A DNA stretch of 64,000 nucleotides, taken from contig CAKRZR010000009.1 in assembly GCA_934433485.1 (NCBI GenBank), positions 18,932-82,931 of the forward strand. Direction: 5' to 3'. The notes below the pieces were generated by a model. It saw nothing but the letters and a program-made list of their open reading frames with translations, was not told the origin of the DNA and made no database searches. Below, one piece after another: positions 8,509 through 16,038 of this stretch (its first letter is position 1; every line of letters begins with the position of its first letter). Made by a program: the position numbers and the translations under genes. The stretch comes from an uncultured Eubacteriales bacterium (GTDB taxonomy: Bacteria; Bacillota; Clostridia; Oscillospirales; CAG-272).

Positions 8509-9063
8509 TTCAGCTTTTTCTCCATCCACAAACGCCGTACTGACCGCTTCACCGAGTACATGGTACTTGTTGTGTACCGGCTCAAAGGCGATCGGGCGGA
8601 ATTTCGCAAGATCAAGCTTACCATCGTTGCTGAGTACGCGTTCGTCGATGCTTACGTTGGCGATCTTGCCGATAATGTTGCCTTCCTCCGTGACCTTGAC
8701 AAACGTGCATTCCAGCGTGACCGGCAGTTCGTCAATGACCGGCGCGTCTACAGAGTCGCTCTTTGTCGCGTGGAAACCGGATTTCTCGAATTTCTACGGC
8801 TCTTTGTTGCCCGATACGAGTCCCACATAGTCGGACGGCACCACATTGGCGGCGTCTGCGAAGCCGATGGTGAACGCACCGCGCGCTGTAATGTTCTTTG
8901 TGGTCTTGTGCCCGGCACTGAGACTAAGCTCCACCATGTCGGAGTCGTACAGTCCGCCCCACGCCGCGTTCATAGCGTCAGGGGTACCGTCCTCGTTGTA
9001 GGTCGCGATGATGAGTACAGGCAGCGGATAAAACCACGGCTGCGATCAAAAGTTCTTACGCAT
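8509..9063 (-). pseudogene. Flavoredoxin-type flavin reductase, interrupted by two stop codons
   Basis: From ATG 9063 (AAAGGAGCATCG upstream) the minus strand reads MRKNF-stop-SQPWFYPLP, then GTPDAMNAAWGGLYD, SAGHKTTKNI, DYVGLVSGNKEP-stop-KFEKSGF and FRPIAFEPVHNKYHVLGEAV. This is the flavoredoxin / flavin reductase-like family (FMN binding) from start to end. Two in-frame stops interrupt it: TGA at 9046-9048 (codon 6, Gly expected) and TAG at 8794-8796 (codon 90). No frameshift is present, and the frame continues directly into the cytidine deaminase. TGA ends several intact genes here, so recoding is unlikely and this is a recently inactivated gene. Confidence 0.85.
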
Positions 9064-9244
9064 AATCGATGCTCCTTTTGTTTTGGTAGGATTTTGATAA
9101 AGATAGTATAGCACCGGATTGTGAAACGGGTATGAATACGCTGTACGTTTTTGTGAAATTGCGTAAATGCCGATAAAAATACAGACGCAGGGAGCAATAC
9201 AACCTGTGGTTGTGCTCGAAACGGACAATTCCCGGAATTTCCTA

Positions 9245-9273
9245 TTGCAGGTTGCGGAAAAATACGGTATACT
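9245..9273 (+). promoter_or_regulatory. Promoter of the XRE regulator gene
   Basis: TTGCAG (9245-9250) and TATACT (9268-9273), spacer 17 bp. Confidence 0.6.
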
Positions 9274-9329
9274 GTAAGCGATATATCACAGGCGATCCGG
9301 ATCGACAACTTTTTTCAGGAGGGAAGAGT

Positions 9330-10142
9330 ATGCTCAATATGCAAATTTTCGGAGAAAAGCTGCGGGAACACAGACGAACGCGCGGACTGACCCAGGAGGA
9401 GGTTGCGGAGAAGATCGGCGTGTCGGCACAGGCGATTTCCAAATGGGAGAATGGCGAGTGCCTGCCGGACTGCTTCAATCTGAAAGCACTCGGCGATACT
9501 TATGGCATATCGCTTGATATTTTATTGGAAACGGAGAAAAGCGGGGATATTGAGTCCGTCGCGGCACGTGTGGAGCAAATCGCAGATGAATACCTCTGGG
9601 CAAAGGCGGATCGGGACGCACCGAATGCCCACCGTTCGCTGGGAGCGGATCTTTGGAAGCTATGGAAAGGGATCTACTTCATTGAGGCAGGCGATCACGA
9701 GGTGCAGCGGCAGGATTACAAAAACGGCAATCTGCGCGTGTGCAGCGAATACGGACTGAAGCTGTGGGACGACGATGGCGTGGCATGTGTGATCCGACGC
9801 GATCTGGCGGAAAAATACGCCGCGGCAACGATCGGCGAGCGGGAAACCATGCTCCTTGCAAAACTGGCGAGCACGGACGGACTGCGTCTGATCGCTTTGC
9901 TCGATCCGGTGACGCCTATCTCCAAGGAAACGCTTGCGGAACGGTTCGGCGGCGCGGAGGACACATTGAACGCATATCTGCTGGCGTTTTTGGAAAACAA
10001 CATCATTGCATACCAAACCGGTGTTCCGAGCGGCTACAAGCTCAGCGGGCATCGCGGCGTTTGTGCCTATCTCGTCCTGGCAGCGGCGTACACACTCGCG
10101 AAAAAGCAGTATACGCTCAGCGAGTTTATCCCGGCAGAATAA
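9330..10142 (+). CDS. XRE-family transcriptional regulator
   Basis: This is a 270-residue protein. An N-terminal helix-turn-helix lies at about residues 8-62 (RGLTQEEVAEKIGVSAQAIS, then KWENGECLPD). It is followed by a 200-residue effector or dimerisation domain of unknown type, which includes a winged-helix-like stretch near LDPVTPISKETLAERFGG. ATG 9330 has GGAGGG 8 bases upstream. It stands alone with its own promoter, and the TAA stop is part of repeat copy B. Target genes are unknown; autoregulation is common in the family. Confidence 0.85.
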   Translation: MLNMQIFGEKLREHRRTRGLTQEEVAEKIGVSAQAISKWENGECLPDCFNLKALGDTYGISLDILLETEKSGDIESVAARVEQIADEYLWAKADRDAPNAHRSLGADLWKLWKGIYFIEAGDHEVQRQDYKNGNLRVCSEYGLKLWDDDGVACVIRRDLAEKYAAATIGERETMLLAKLASTDGLRLIALLDPVTPISKETLAERFGGAEDTLNAYLLAFLENNIIAYQTGVPSGYKLSGHRGVCAYLVLAAAYTLAKKQYTLSEFIPAE

Positions 10143-10203
10143 GGAGACATTTGATTTCAGGTTATTTCATCGCAAAAATCCGATTGATTCAAAGGTTCCT
10201 AAG
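10140..10203. repeat. Palindromic repeat, copy B (internally deleted)
   Basis: A 64-bp version of the repeat: TTGATTTCAGGTTATTT joins directly to ATCGCAAAAATCCG and ends GGTTCCTAAGG. It lacks the central segment present in copies A and C. Its left end TAAGGAG supplies the stop codon of the XRE gene (10140-10142). Confidence 0.75.
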
Positions 10204-10210
10204 GCGGGAA

Positions 10211-10254
10211 AAAAGGGAAGGACGATCCCTCTGCGGTGAAAGTCCTTCCCTTAT
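10211..10254. terminator. Bidirectional terminator
   Basis: AAGGGAAGGAC (10213-10223) pairs perfectly with GTCCTTCCCTT (10242-10252), flanked by A- and T-rich sequence. It lies between the convergent XRE and M42 genes. Confidence 0.75.
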
Positions 10255-10280
10255 TGTAGCTTGTATGGCAGTTTGCAAAA

Positions 10281-11285
10281 TCAAAATTCGTAGTCGCACA
10301 GAGCGAGCGCGATGTCCCGGCACGCCTCGGCGTCTTTCAGATCGAGCAGTTCCGCAGAGGTGTGCAGATTGCGCATCGGAATCGAAAGTACGCATGCCTT
10401 GGCGCCAAGTCCGACCTTCTGCATCGGAACCGCGTCCGTACCGCCGTGTACGTACACCTCGTACTGGTACGGGATCTTCTTCTCCTCCGCAACCTTCGTC
10501 ATGGCGTCGATGACGTCACGGTCGCAGATGATGGTGCTGTCCCGAATGCAGATCGCGGCGCCGGAACCGACCTTGCACTCCATCGGGGTCACACCGATCG
10601 CGTCGCCGGTACCGCATACATCGATGGCAATGCCGATGTCGGGGCGGACAGCTTCCGCAGCGGTGGTCCCGCCGTTTGCCGTGCATTCCTCCTGCACCGT
10701 GAACGCGAAATACACATCGTTGTAGGGTTTTTCTTCCCGTTCGGACAACGTGCGCAGCGCCTGCAGCTGGATCGCGACGCCGATACGGTTGTCGAGCGGT
10801 CTGCCGGTTACGACACTGGAGGTCAGCTTGGTCACATGGGAGAGGGTCGCGAATGTGTCGCCGATCTTGACCTTGCGCTGCGCTTCCTTTTTGCTGCGCG
10901 CACCGATGTCAAGCACTGTGTTGGAGCAGTTTGCGCTGTTGTCGCATCCGGCGTTCGGGATCAGGACCCCGTGCGTGCCGTTTGCGAACCGAACCTCCTG
11001 ATATGCCGCGGAGATCATGTTCGGACCACCTGTGTTGAAGAAGCGGATGTAGCCGTTGTCGTCGATGTAGGATACGATAAAGCCGACCTCGTCCATGTGC
11101 GCGCAGTACATGAGCTTCTTTTTGTGTTCTCCGCAGCCATATTTAACCGCGATCACATTGCCGAGCGGCGTGGTGAAGCAATCATCGCAGATCGGTTGCA
11201 CCTCCGACAGGACAAATTCTGTCATTTCCTGTTCCCGGCACGACGGCGCGAGAGGGGCGATACATTTTTTGAGTAGATTGTACAT
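10281..11285 (-). CDS. M42 family metallopeptidase
   Basis: This 334-residue protein is a dinuclear-metal aminopeptidase of the TET/endoglucanase M family. Metal and catalytic residues are visible: CAHMDEVG (His63, Asp65), LDNRIGVAIQ (bridging Asp), TVQEECTANGG (Glu-Glu pair) and RNLHTSAE (C-terminal His). Family members form large cytosolic shells that trim peptides. ATG 11285 follows AGAAGGGA. Repeat copy C and no clear promoter separate it from the M42 gene upstream, so it is probably the last gene of the operon that starts at 13542. Confidence 0.9.
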   Translation of the reverse strand: MYNLLKKCIAPLAPSCREQEMTEFVLSEVQPICDDCFTTPLGNVIAVKYGCGEHKKKLMYCAHMDEVGFIVSYIDDNGYIRFFNTGGPNMISAAYQEVRFANGTHGVLIPNAGCDNSANCSNTVLDIGARSKKEAQRKVKIGDTFATLSHVTKLTSSVVTGRPLDNRIGVAIQLQALRTLSEREEKPYNDVYFAFTVQEECTANGGTTAAEAVRPDIGIAIDVCGTGDAIGVTPMECKVGSGAAICIRDSTIICDRDVIDAMTKVAEEKKIPYQYEVYVHGGTDAVPMQKVGLGAKACVLSIPMRNLHTSAELLDLKDAEACRDIALALCDYEF

Positions 11286-11322
11286 AGAAATCCCTTCTTT
11301 AGGTAAGAATGAACATTTTGAA

Positions 11323-11418
11323 TATAGGAAGCCTCTGATTTAAGGTTATTTTTGCGATAAAAACACCTATATTTCAGCCTTTTATCGCAAAAATCCGAAT
11401 TATTCAGAGGTTCCTTAG
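11323..11418. repeat. Palindromic repeat, copy C
   Basis: This is the best-preserved copy, 96 bp. Left arm TATAGGAAGCCTCTGATTT...TTTTTGCGATAAAA; right arm TTTTATCGCAAAAATCCG...TTCAGAGGTTCCTTAG. The inner 14-base block is perfectly complementary. It lies between two M42 genes on the same strand, and on the minus strand its CTAAGGAA end provides the stop codon of the upstream one (11415-11417). Confidence 0.85.
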
Positions 11419-12491
11419 TCCATGGCACGCAGCATGGCAAGAACCAGTTCTTTTGTGGCAAGATAGTCGCGGATGCTTGCGATATTCGTTTCCGTGCCCA
11501 GACCGCGAATCGGCAGCGCGACAGAGGCAGTGCGCACACCGTCATCCACTTTTGCGACGCGTGCGGCGTTTGTCTGTCCGTTTGCGTATCGTTTCGTCTG
11601 ACAATCGATGCCAGTGTCCGCGCATAAAGCGAGAAGAAAATCGAACAGCCCGCCGTCATACGCCGCGCCATTCTCCTGGAACGCGATCACCGGACCGCCG
11701 TCGAGCTTCGCCCCCTGCTTTTCCACAGGTACGCCCGGAATATCCGCAGCCACCGCGCCGTCTAAAAAGATCGCGCAGTCCGGTTTTACGCTGAACGCGG
11801 CAGCGCCAACGCCACTGCGCACAATCTCTCCGCGTGTTGTAAACGTGCAGTAAAGATCATATGGCAGCCGTTCGCCTTTTTCGTGGAGTGTGCGCAGAAT
11901 TTCGCAGAGGATCGCGCATCCCAGCCGTCCGCCGAAAGCTTTGCCGGAGAGATAGTGATCGCCAAACGGTGCGAGTCTGGTCGCGAATATGCCGAAATCG
12001 CCGACTACGACATATTTTTCCGCCTCTTCCTTACTTGTAGTGCCTATATCGGCATACAGCTCTCCGAATGATACCGCGCCGCCATGCTTGTGCGCCGGCT
12101 TTGCGCCGAGGAATGCCGGATAGTCACCGTTTTCATTGCCGATACGGACTCTGCGCGCGCTGAGCATTCGACCGTCTTTCAGAGACAGCTCCGTAAGATG
12201 CAGATAGCCGCTGCCGTCGATGTCATTCACCATAAAGCCCGGCTCGTCCATATGGGCGCTGAGCATTACCTTTTCCGCATCCGCTGTATCTTCTATGCCG
12301 CGGTACAGAGCGATAACATTGCCCATCCTGTCGATTTTTACCTCGTCCGCGTAAGGTGTGACAGTGTCCCGCAGGATTTTTGCCACCGCTTCCTCGCAGC
12401 CGGACGGTCCGAACGCGTTTGTCAGCGATTCGATCAGGGCATAGGATTCCGTAGAGAGGAGACTCTCCAGTACGGGAAGGTTCTGTCCCAT
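11415..12491 (-). CDS. M42-like protein lacking catalytic residues (predicted pseudoenzyme)
   Basis: This 358-residue protein is full length for M42 (FGPSGCEEAVAKILRD, LSAHMDEPGF). However, the bridging Asp motif reads AFGGRLG instead of xDxR. The Glu-Glu pair reads TTRGEIV, keeping one Glu. The C-terminal His motif reads PIRGLGTETN without His. Only His80 and Asp82 of the metal ligands are obvious, so activity is doubtful. ATG 12491 is chosen because GGAGGG precedes it; it lies 2 bases beyond the upstream stop. The stop codon lies in repeat copy C. A structural subunit partnering the active paralogues is possible (inference). Confidence 0.85.
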   Translation of the reverse strand: MGQNLPVLESLLSTESYALIESLTNAFGPSGCEEAVAKILRDTVTPYADEVKIDRMGNVIALYRGIEDTADAEKVMLSAHMDEPGFMVNDIDGSGYLHLTELSLKDGRMLSARRVRIGNENGDYPAFLGAKPAHKHGGAVSFGELYADIGTTSKEEAEKYVVVGDFGIFATRLAPFGDHYLSGKAFGGRLGCAILCEILRTLHEKGERLPYDLYCTFTTRGEIVRSGVGAAAFSVKPDCAIFLDGAVAADIPGVPVEKQGAKLDGGPVIAFQENGAAYDGGLFDFLLALCADTGIDCQTKRYANGQTNAARVAKVDDGVRTASVALPIRGLGTETNIASIRDYLATKELVLAMLRAMD

Positions 12492-12492
12492 A

Positions 12493-13542
12493 TCACATGC
12501 CCTCCTTTCCATAGATCCCAGCAAGCACAGGATCGGTCAGAATTGCGCCGATAAGCTCCGCGAATGCTTCACCGTCGTCGAGGGAGAGGTATTCGCTGTA
12601 CGAATGCATGCATCCGAGCGGAATGCTGACTACGGCAGTCGGAATGCCGTCCGCACAGAAGAACACCGTGTTCGCGTTCGTACCGGTGCTGGTCGATTCC
12701 ACTACGGGGTTCAGCGGGATTTCCTTTTCTCCGGCAAGCGATATAATCCGACGGGTCAGTTGGCGGTCGGTCACAGCGGACAGAGAGGTCATGGGACCGT
12801 CGCCGATCGGACTGGATTCCGTTTTTGCCATGCCGGGTGTTTCTGCAAAGTTCACGTCGGTGATAATGGCGAGTGCCGGGTGTACGCCGCATACGGCACA
12901 ATCCGCGGCAGCCGCACCGATTTCTTCTCCGGCAGAGAGGCAGACGGTCACGTCAAATTGCAGCGCCGCACGGTCGGTATCGAGTACGGCAGACAGCAAT
13001 CCGGCGGCACACGCCTTATCGTCGAAGCCGCAGCCGATGATCCGCCGGTTGAACAGCTCCGTGATTTCTGCGCCATAACCGACAAAGGTGCCGACGCCGA
13101 TACCCATTTCGGTAAGCTGCGCTTTTGTATAGCCGGTATCGAGCCGAAGCGTGTCCATGGCGGGCACACCATCCGGGAAACCGCAGTCCGCAGGATAGGA
13201 AGCGATATACGCGGGAATCGTGCGGGATTTGCCGTATACCAGAAGCCGCGCACCAGGCAGTATTTGTCTGTCTAGTCCTCCGATCGGAAGCACAGTGCAG
13301 AAGCCGTCGTTCGCTACGGTGGATAAGATCATGCCGACCTGGTCGAGATGTGCGTCCAAAAGGATACGCGGTGCGTTTTCGCGGCTGGATTTTTTGGTGA
13401 GAAGAATGTTGCGGGCATTGTCGCGGGAGATCTCGTCAAAATCGCCGGAAAAGCGCGTTCGCAGCGTATCCATGGCGTTTTGTTCGTTCCCGGAAACGGT
13501 CATGACCGCGCAAAGGGTACGAAGAATATCGTAGTAGGTCAT
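12493..13542 (-). CDS. M42 family metallopeptidase
   Basis: This 349-residue protein has the key M42 residues: LDAHLDQVG, GCGFDDKACAAG, LSAGEEIGAAAAD (Glu-Glu pair) and PLGCMHSYSEY (C-terminal His). ATG 13542 follows AAGGACAG; a longer frame upstream has no ribosome binding site and crosses the promoter. It heads the M42 operon and has a consensus promoter at 13586-13614. The next gene starts 2 bases after its stop, suggesting translational coupling. Likely role: cytosolic peptide turnover. Confidence 0.9.
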   Translation of the reverse strand: MTYYDILRTLCAVMTVSGNEQNAMDTLRTRFSGDFDEISRDNARNILLTKKSSRENAPRILLDAHLDQVGMILSTVANDGFCTVLPIGGLDRQILPGARLLVYGKSRTIPAYIASYPADCGFPDGVPAMDTLRLDTGYTKAQLTEMGIGVGTFVGYGAEITELFNRRIIGCGFDDKACAAGLLSAVLDTDRAALQFDVTVCLSAGEEIGAAAADCAVCGVHPALAIITDVNFAETPGMAKTESSPIGDGPMTSLSAVTDRQLTRRIISLAGEKEIPLNPVVESTSTGTNANTVFFCADGIPTAVVSIPLGCMHSYSEYLSLDDGEAFAELIGAILTDPVLAGIYGKEGM

Positions 13543-13585
13543 AGCTCTGTCCTTTGTACAAGCGTTACAGATTCCATCTGGAAAG

Positions 13586-13614
13586 ATTATAGCACATTCC
13601 AATCGGGTTGTCAA
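13586..13614 (-). promoter_or_regulatory. Promoter of the M42 operon
   Basis: TTGACA (13609-13614) and TATAAT (13586-13591) on the minus strand, spacer 17 bp. Confidence 0.85.
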
Positions 13615-13662
13615 GGAAGGGAGGACCAATCGGTGCGCTTTCGGCAAAATCCCGGCTGGTGG

Positions 13663-13691
13663 TTGCAATTTGCGGCGGCATATGGTATAAT
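13663..13691 (+). promoter_or_regulatory. Promoter of luxS-mtnN
   Basis: TTGCAA (13663-13668) and TATAAT (13686-13691), spacer 17 bp, with TGG before the -10 (extended -10 type), 32 bp before luxS. Confidence 0.8.
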
Positions 13692-13722
13692 AGCAGAAAA
13701 TACATGATCAGGAGAGGATTTC

Positions 13723-14196
13723 ATGAAACCAATCGCCAGCTTTACCGTCAATCACCTCACGCTGACACCCGGGATATACGTTTCCCGCGTCGACGGCGAC
13801 GTTGTCACCTATGATCTGCGCACACGCACACCGAACGGCTCGTCGTATATGGACAACCGCACCATGCATTCGGTGGAGCACATGTTTGCTACCTGTATCC
13901 GCAACTCGGAAATGGCGGATCGCGTGATTTATTTCGGACCGATGGGCTGCCGCACCGGATTCTATCTCCTGATGCGCTGCACGGAGGACGATCTCGCCGC
14001 GTTCCACGAAAAGGTGCTTGCATGCGTGAAATCCGTACTGTGTCAGATCGTCGAGGACGAAATGGTCATGTACGGGCAGTCCGCCAGAGAATGCGGCAAC
14101 TATCGCGAGCTGTCCCTCGCCGACGCGAAAACGGAATGCGCACGATATCTGGAGATCCTGGAGACGAAGAAAAACGACTTTGTCTACGCAGAATAA
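13723..14196 (+). CDS. luxS: S-ribosylhomocysteine lyase (LuxS)
   Basis: This 157-residue protein has the normal LuxS length. The metal site HSVEH (His49, His53, with base Glu52), Cys124 in ECGNY and the catalytic Cys76 in GPMGCRTGFYL are all present. LuxS splits S-ribosylhomocysteine into homocysteine and DPD, the AI-2 precursor, in the activated methyl cycle. ATG 13723 follows AGGAGAGG. It is followed after 37 bases by mtnN, which makes its substrate, so the two-step salvage of S-adenosylhomocysteine is encoded as one operon. Confidence 0.97.
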   Translation: MKPIASFTVNHLTLTPGIYVSRVDGDVVTYDLRTRTPNGSSYMDNRTMHSVEHMFATCIRNSEMADRVIYFGPMGCRTGFYLLMRCTEDDLAAFHEKVLACVKSVLCQIVEDEMVMYGQSARECGNYRELSLADAKTECARYLEILETKKNDFVYAE

Positions 14197-14233
14197 AGCT
14201 CTATCAATCACTATATAATAAGGAAGAAAAGAT

Positions 14234-14920
14234 ATGCTTGGTATCATTGCAGCAATGCGCGTAGAGACCATGGAACTGATCAAAAAAATGACGGAGAAAA
14301 CAGAGATCACCATCAGCGGGATCACGTTTACAAGCGGGAAGCTGCATGGCAGAGACGCTGTGATCGCGGTATGCGGCATCGGTAAGGTATTCGCGTCCAT
14401 GTGCGCGCAGACGATGATTCTCACCTACCACCCGGACGCGATTGTCAACACCGGTGTCGGCGGCACATTGACGGACAAGCTGTCGATCTGCGATATGGCG
14501 CTGTCCGTGAACCTGGTGCAGCACGATATGGACTCCTCCGCGCTTGGCGATCCGGTCGGACTGATCTCCGGGATCAACGTGGTCTATCTTCCGGCGGACA
14601 AGCATCTTATCGAAACGATCCTGTCCCCGGAGGTAGCAGGAAATACACACATTGTCCCCGGCACGATCGCAAGCGGCGACCAATTCATCGGCGGCGGCGC
14701 GCGGAAGCAGTGGATTGTCGAGCAATTTGGCGCGATCGCGTGTGAAATGGAAGGCGCGGCGGTAGCGCAGGTTTGTTATGTGAACAAGGTGCCGTTCGCC
14801 GTTCTGCGCGCCATCAGCGACAACGCCGACGGTACCTCCTGCGACGACTACCCGGCGTTTGTGGAAAAAGCGGCACACGTATCCGCATCGATTGTGGAAC
14901 GGCTCATTGTACGGTTGTGA
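14234..14920 (+). CDS. mtnN: 5'-methylthioadenosine/S-adenosylhomocysteine nucleosidase
   Basis: This 228-residue protein of the PNP/UDP phosphorylase superfamily removes adenine from S-adenosylhomocysteine and methylthioadenosine. MLGIIAAMRVE at the start, VGGTL near 76, CEMEGAAVAQVC (substrate ribose binding) and RAISDNADG (catalytic Asp) are typical. ATG 14234 follows AAGGAAG. It works directly upstream of LuxS biochemically and is co-transcribed with it. No clear terminator is seen in the 80 bases before the convergent AraC gene. Confidence 0.96.
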   Translation: MLGIIAAMRVETMELIKKMTEKTEITISGITFTSGKLHGRDAVIAVCGIGKVFASMCAQTMILTYHPDAIVNTGVGGTLTDKLSICDMALSVNLVQHDMDSSALGDPVGLISGINVVYLPADKHLIETILSPEVAGNTHIVPGTIASGDQFIGGGARKQWIVEQFGAIACEMEGAAVAQVCYVNKVPFAVLRAISDNADGTSCDDYPAFVEKAAHVSASIVERLIVRL

Positions 14921-15002
14921 AAAGCATGATGTAAAGCGCACTGGAAAACGTGTGCCGAAACGATAGAAATATACCATCTCAGGTATGGCTCCACAAAGAA
15001 AT

Positions 15003-15920
15003 TCAAGGCGTTTTACAGTTCTTTTGGTAAAGCTCTCGATATTGCTGTGGTGCCATACCTGTGCTTTTTTGAAAGAGACTATAGAAGTATTTGGCATCTT
15101 TGTAGCCGAACATACGGCGGATTTCGACGATTTTCATATCCGTTTCGACAAGAAATCGACAGAAATTCTCCATTTTCAGTTCCTGTACATAATGGGAAAA
15201 GGAAATACCGATTTCTTTATGGAACAGTCTGCTGACATAGGGAATACTGTAGTATTCCGCTTTGCAAAAATCTGAAAGGGAGATCGTTCCTACAATATTG
15301 TTTTGCACATATTGAATGAGTCGTTGAATGATACCGTTGATGGGCAGATATTCCCGTTTATCCAGATTTCGAAGCGCGTAAATGAAAATGCGTAGGCAAT
15401 CAGCGCGTATGATCTCCTGGTACCCGTTTTGACGTGCGCTGTATTCTGCTTCCATTTCCCGGAAAGTCTCTCCGATACATCCGGAAGTGTCGTGAAATAC
15501 GACCTCGGTGATTCGTATTCCTTCTGCTACGGTGCCTGCTGAGAAAATCCGGCTTGTCAGAATGCTTTCGAATTGTTCCACCCCATGCAAAACCGGATCC
15601 AAGAGTTCCGGACGAAAGGCGCAGTTGATGATGGTCAGGTTGCCGATATAGGTGTGGAACACATTGCGGTCGATGATGAAATAATCCCCTGCTTCAATGG
15701 TGGAAGCTTCACCATTTATCATGTGAATGGCACTGCCCTCAGTTACATACACCATTTCAAAGAACTCGTGTCGATGCAGAAGATGACTGCTGGATAGCGA
15801 GTGTGTGGTATACATAACGCGACAGCTGGCTTTTCCGAATATCGCGTTTGTGAATACTTCGCGTACCCTATTCCCATCGGCTTCCAATTTTCCATCGACA
15901 GGTGCATATATATGTGGCAT
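15003..15920 (-). CDS. AraC-family transcriptional regulator
   Basis: This 305-residue protein has an N-terminal cupin sensor (HRHEFFEMVYVTEGSAIHMI, then AGDYFIIDRNVFHTY, about 50-95). A C-terminal double helix-turn-helix follows (LSDFCKAEYYSIPYVSRLFH and RRMFGYKDAKYFYSLFQKST). It is divergent from the solute-binding protein gene at 16039, and the shared 118-bp region carries a palindrome over the -10 box. It probably controls that gene in response to a sugar. Base composition is lower in GC than the genes on either side. Confidence 0.9.
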   Translation of the reverse strand: MPHIYAPVDGKLEADGNRVREVFTNAIFGKASCRVMYTTHSLSSSHLLHRHEFFEMVYVTEGSAIHMINGEASTIEAGDYFIIDRNVFHTYIGNLTIINCAFRPELLDPVLHGVEQFESILTSRIFSAGTVAEGIRITEVVFHDTSGCIGETFREMEAEYSARQNGYQEIIRADCLRIFIYALRNLDKREYLPINGIIQRLIQYVQNNIVGTISLSDFCKAEYYSIPYVSRLFHKEIGISFSHYVQELKMENFCRFLVETDMKIVEIRRMFGYKDAKYFYSLFQKSTGMAPQQYRELYQKNCKTP

Positions 15921-15969
15921 GACAAAATACCCCCAATCTTTTGCGGCAACAGCACATACTTGTTTCCTG

Positions 15970-15987
15970 ATACCATTGTGGTATAAT
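15970..15987 (+). promoter_or_regulatory. -10 box with overlapping palindromic operator
   Basis: ATACCA-TTG-TGGTAT (15970-15984) is a perfect inverted repeat overlapping the -10 TATAAT (15982-15987). A further half-site GATACCA follows at about 15995. It lies between the divergent AraC gene and the solute-binding protein gene, so it is a natural regulator binding site. No strong -35 is evident. Confidence 0.6.
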
Positions 15988-16038
15988 TATAAAGGATACC
16001 ACAGAAAATGTCAAGCATTATACATATGGAGGAGGAGT

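Noticed and set aside
8794..9048. Alternative genetic code (TGA as Gly or Cys) or selenocysteine at in-frame stops
   Set aside because: TGA ends intact genes such as murD, cysK and mnmA. The three in-frame stops (two TGA, one TAG) would need different amino acids (Gly at 9046, probably Cys at 59982), and no selenocysteine-insertion-type hairpin was recognised. Ordinary nonsense mutations explain the data.
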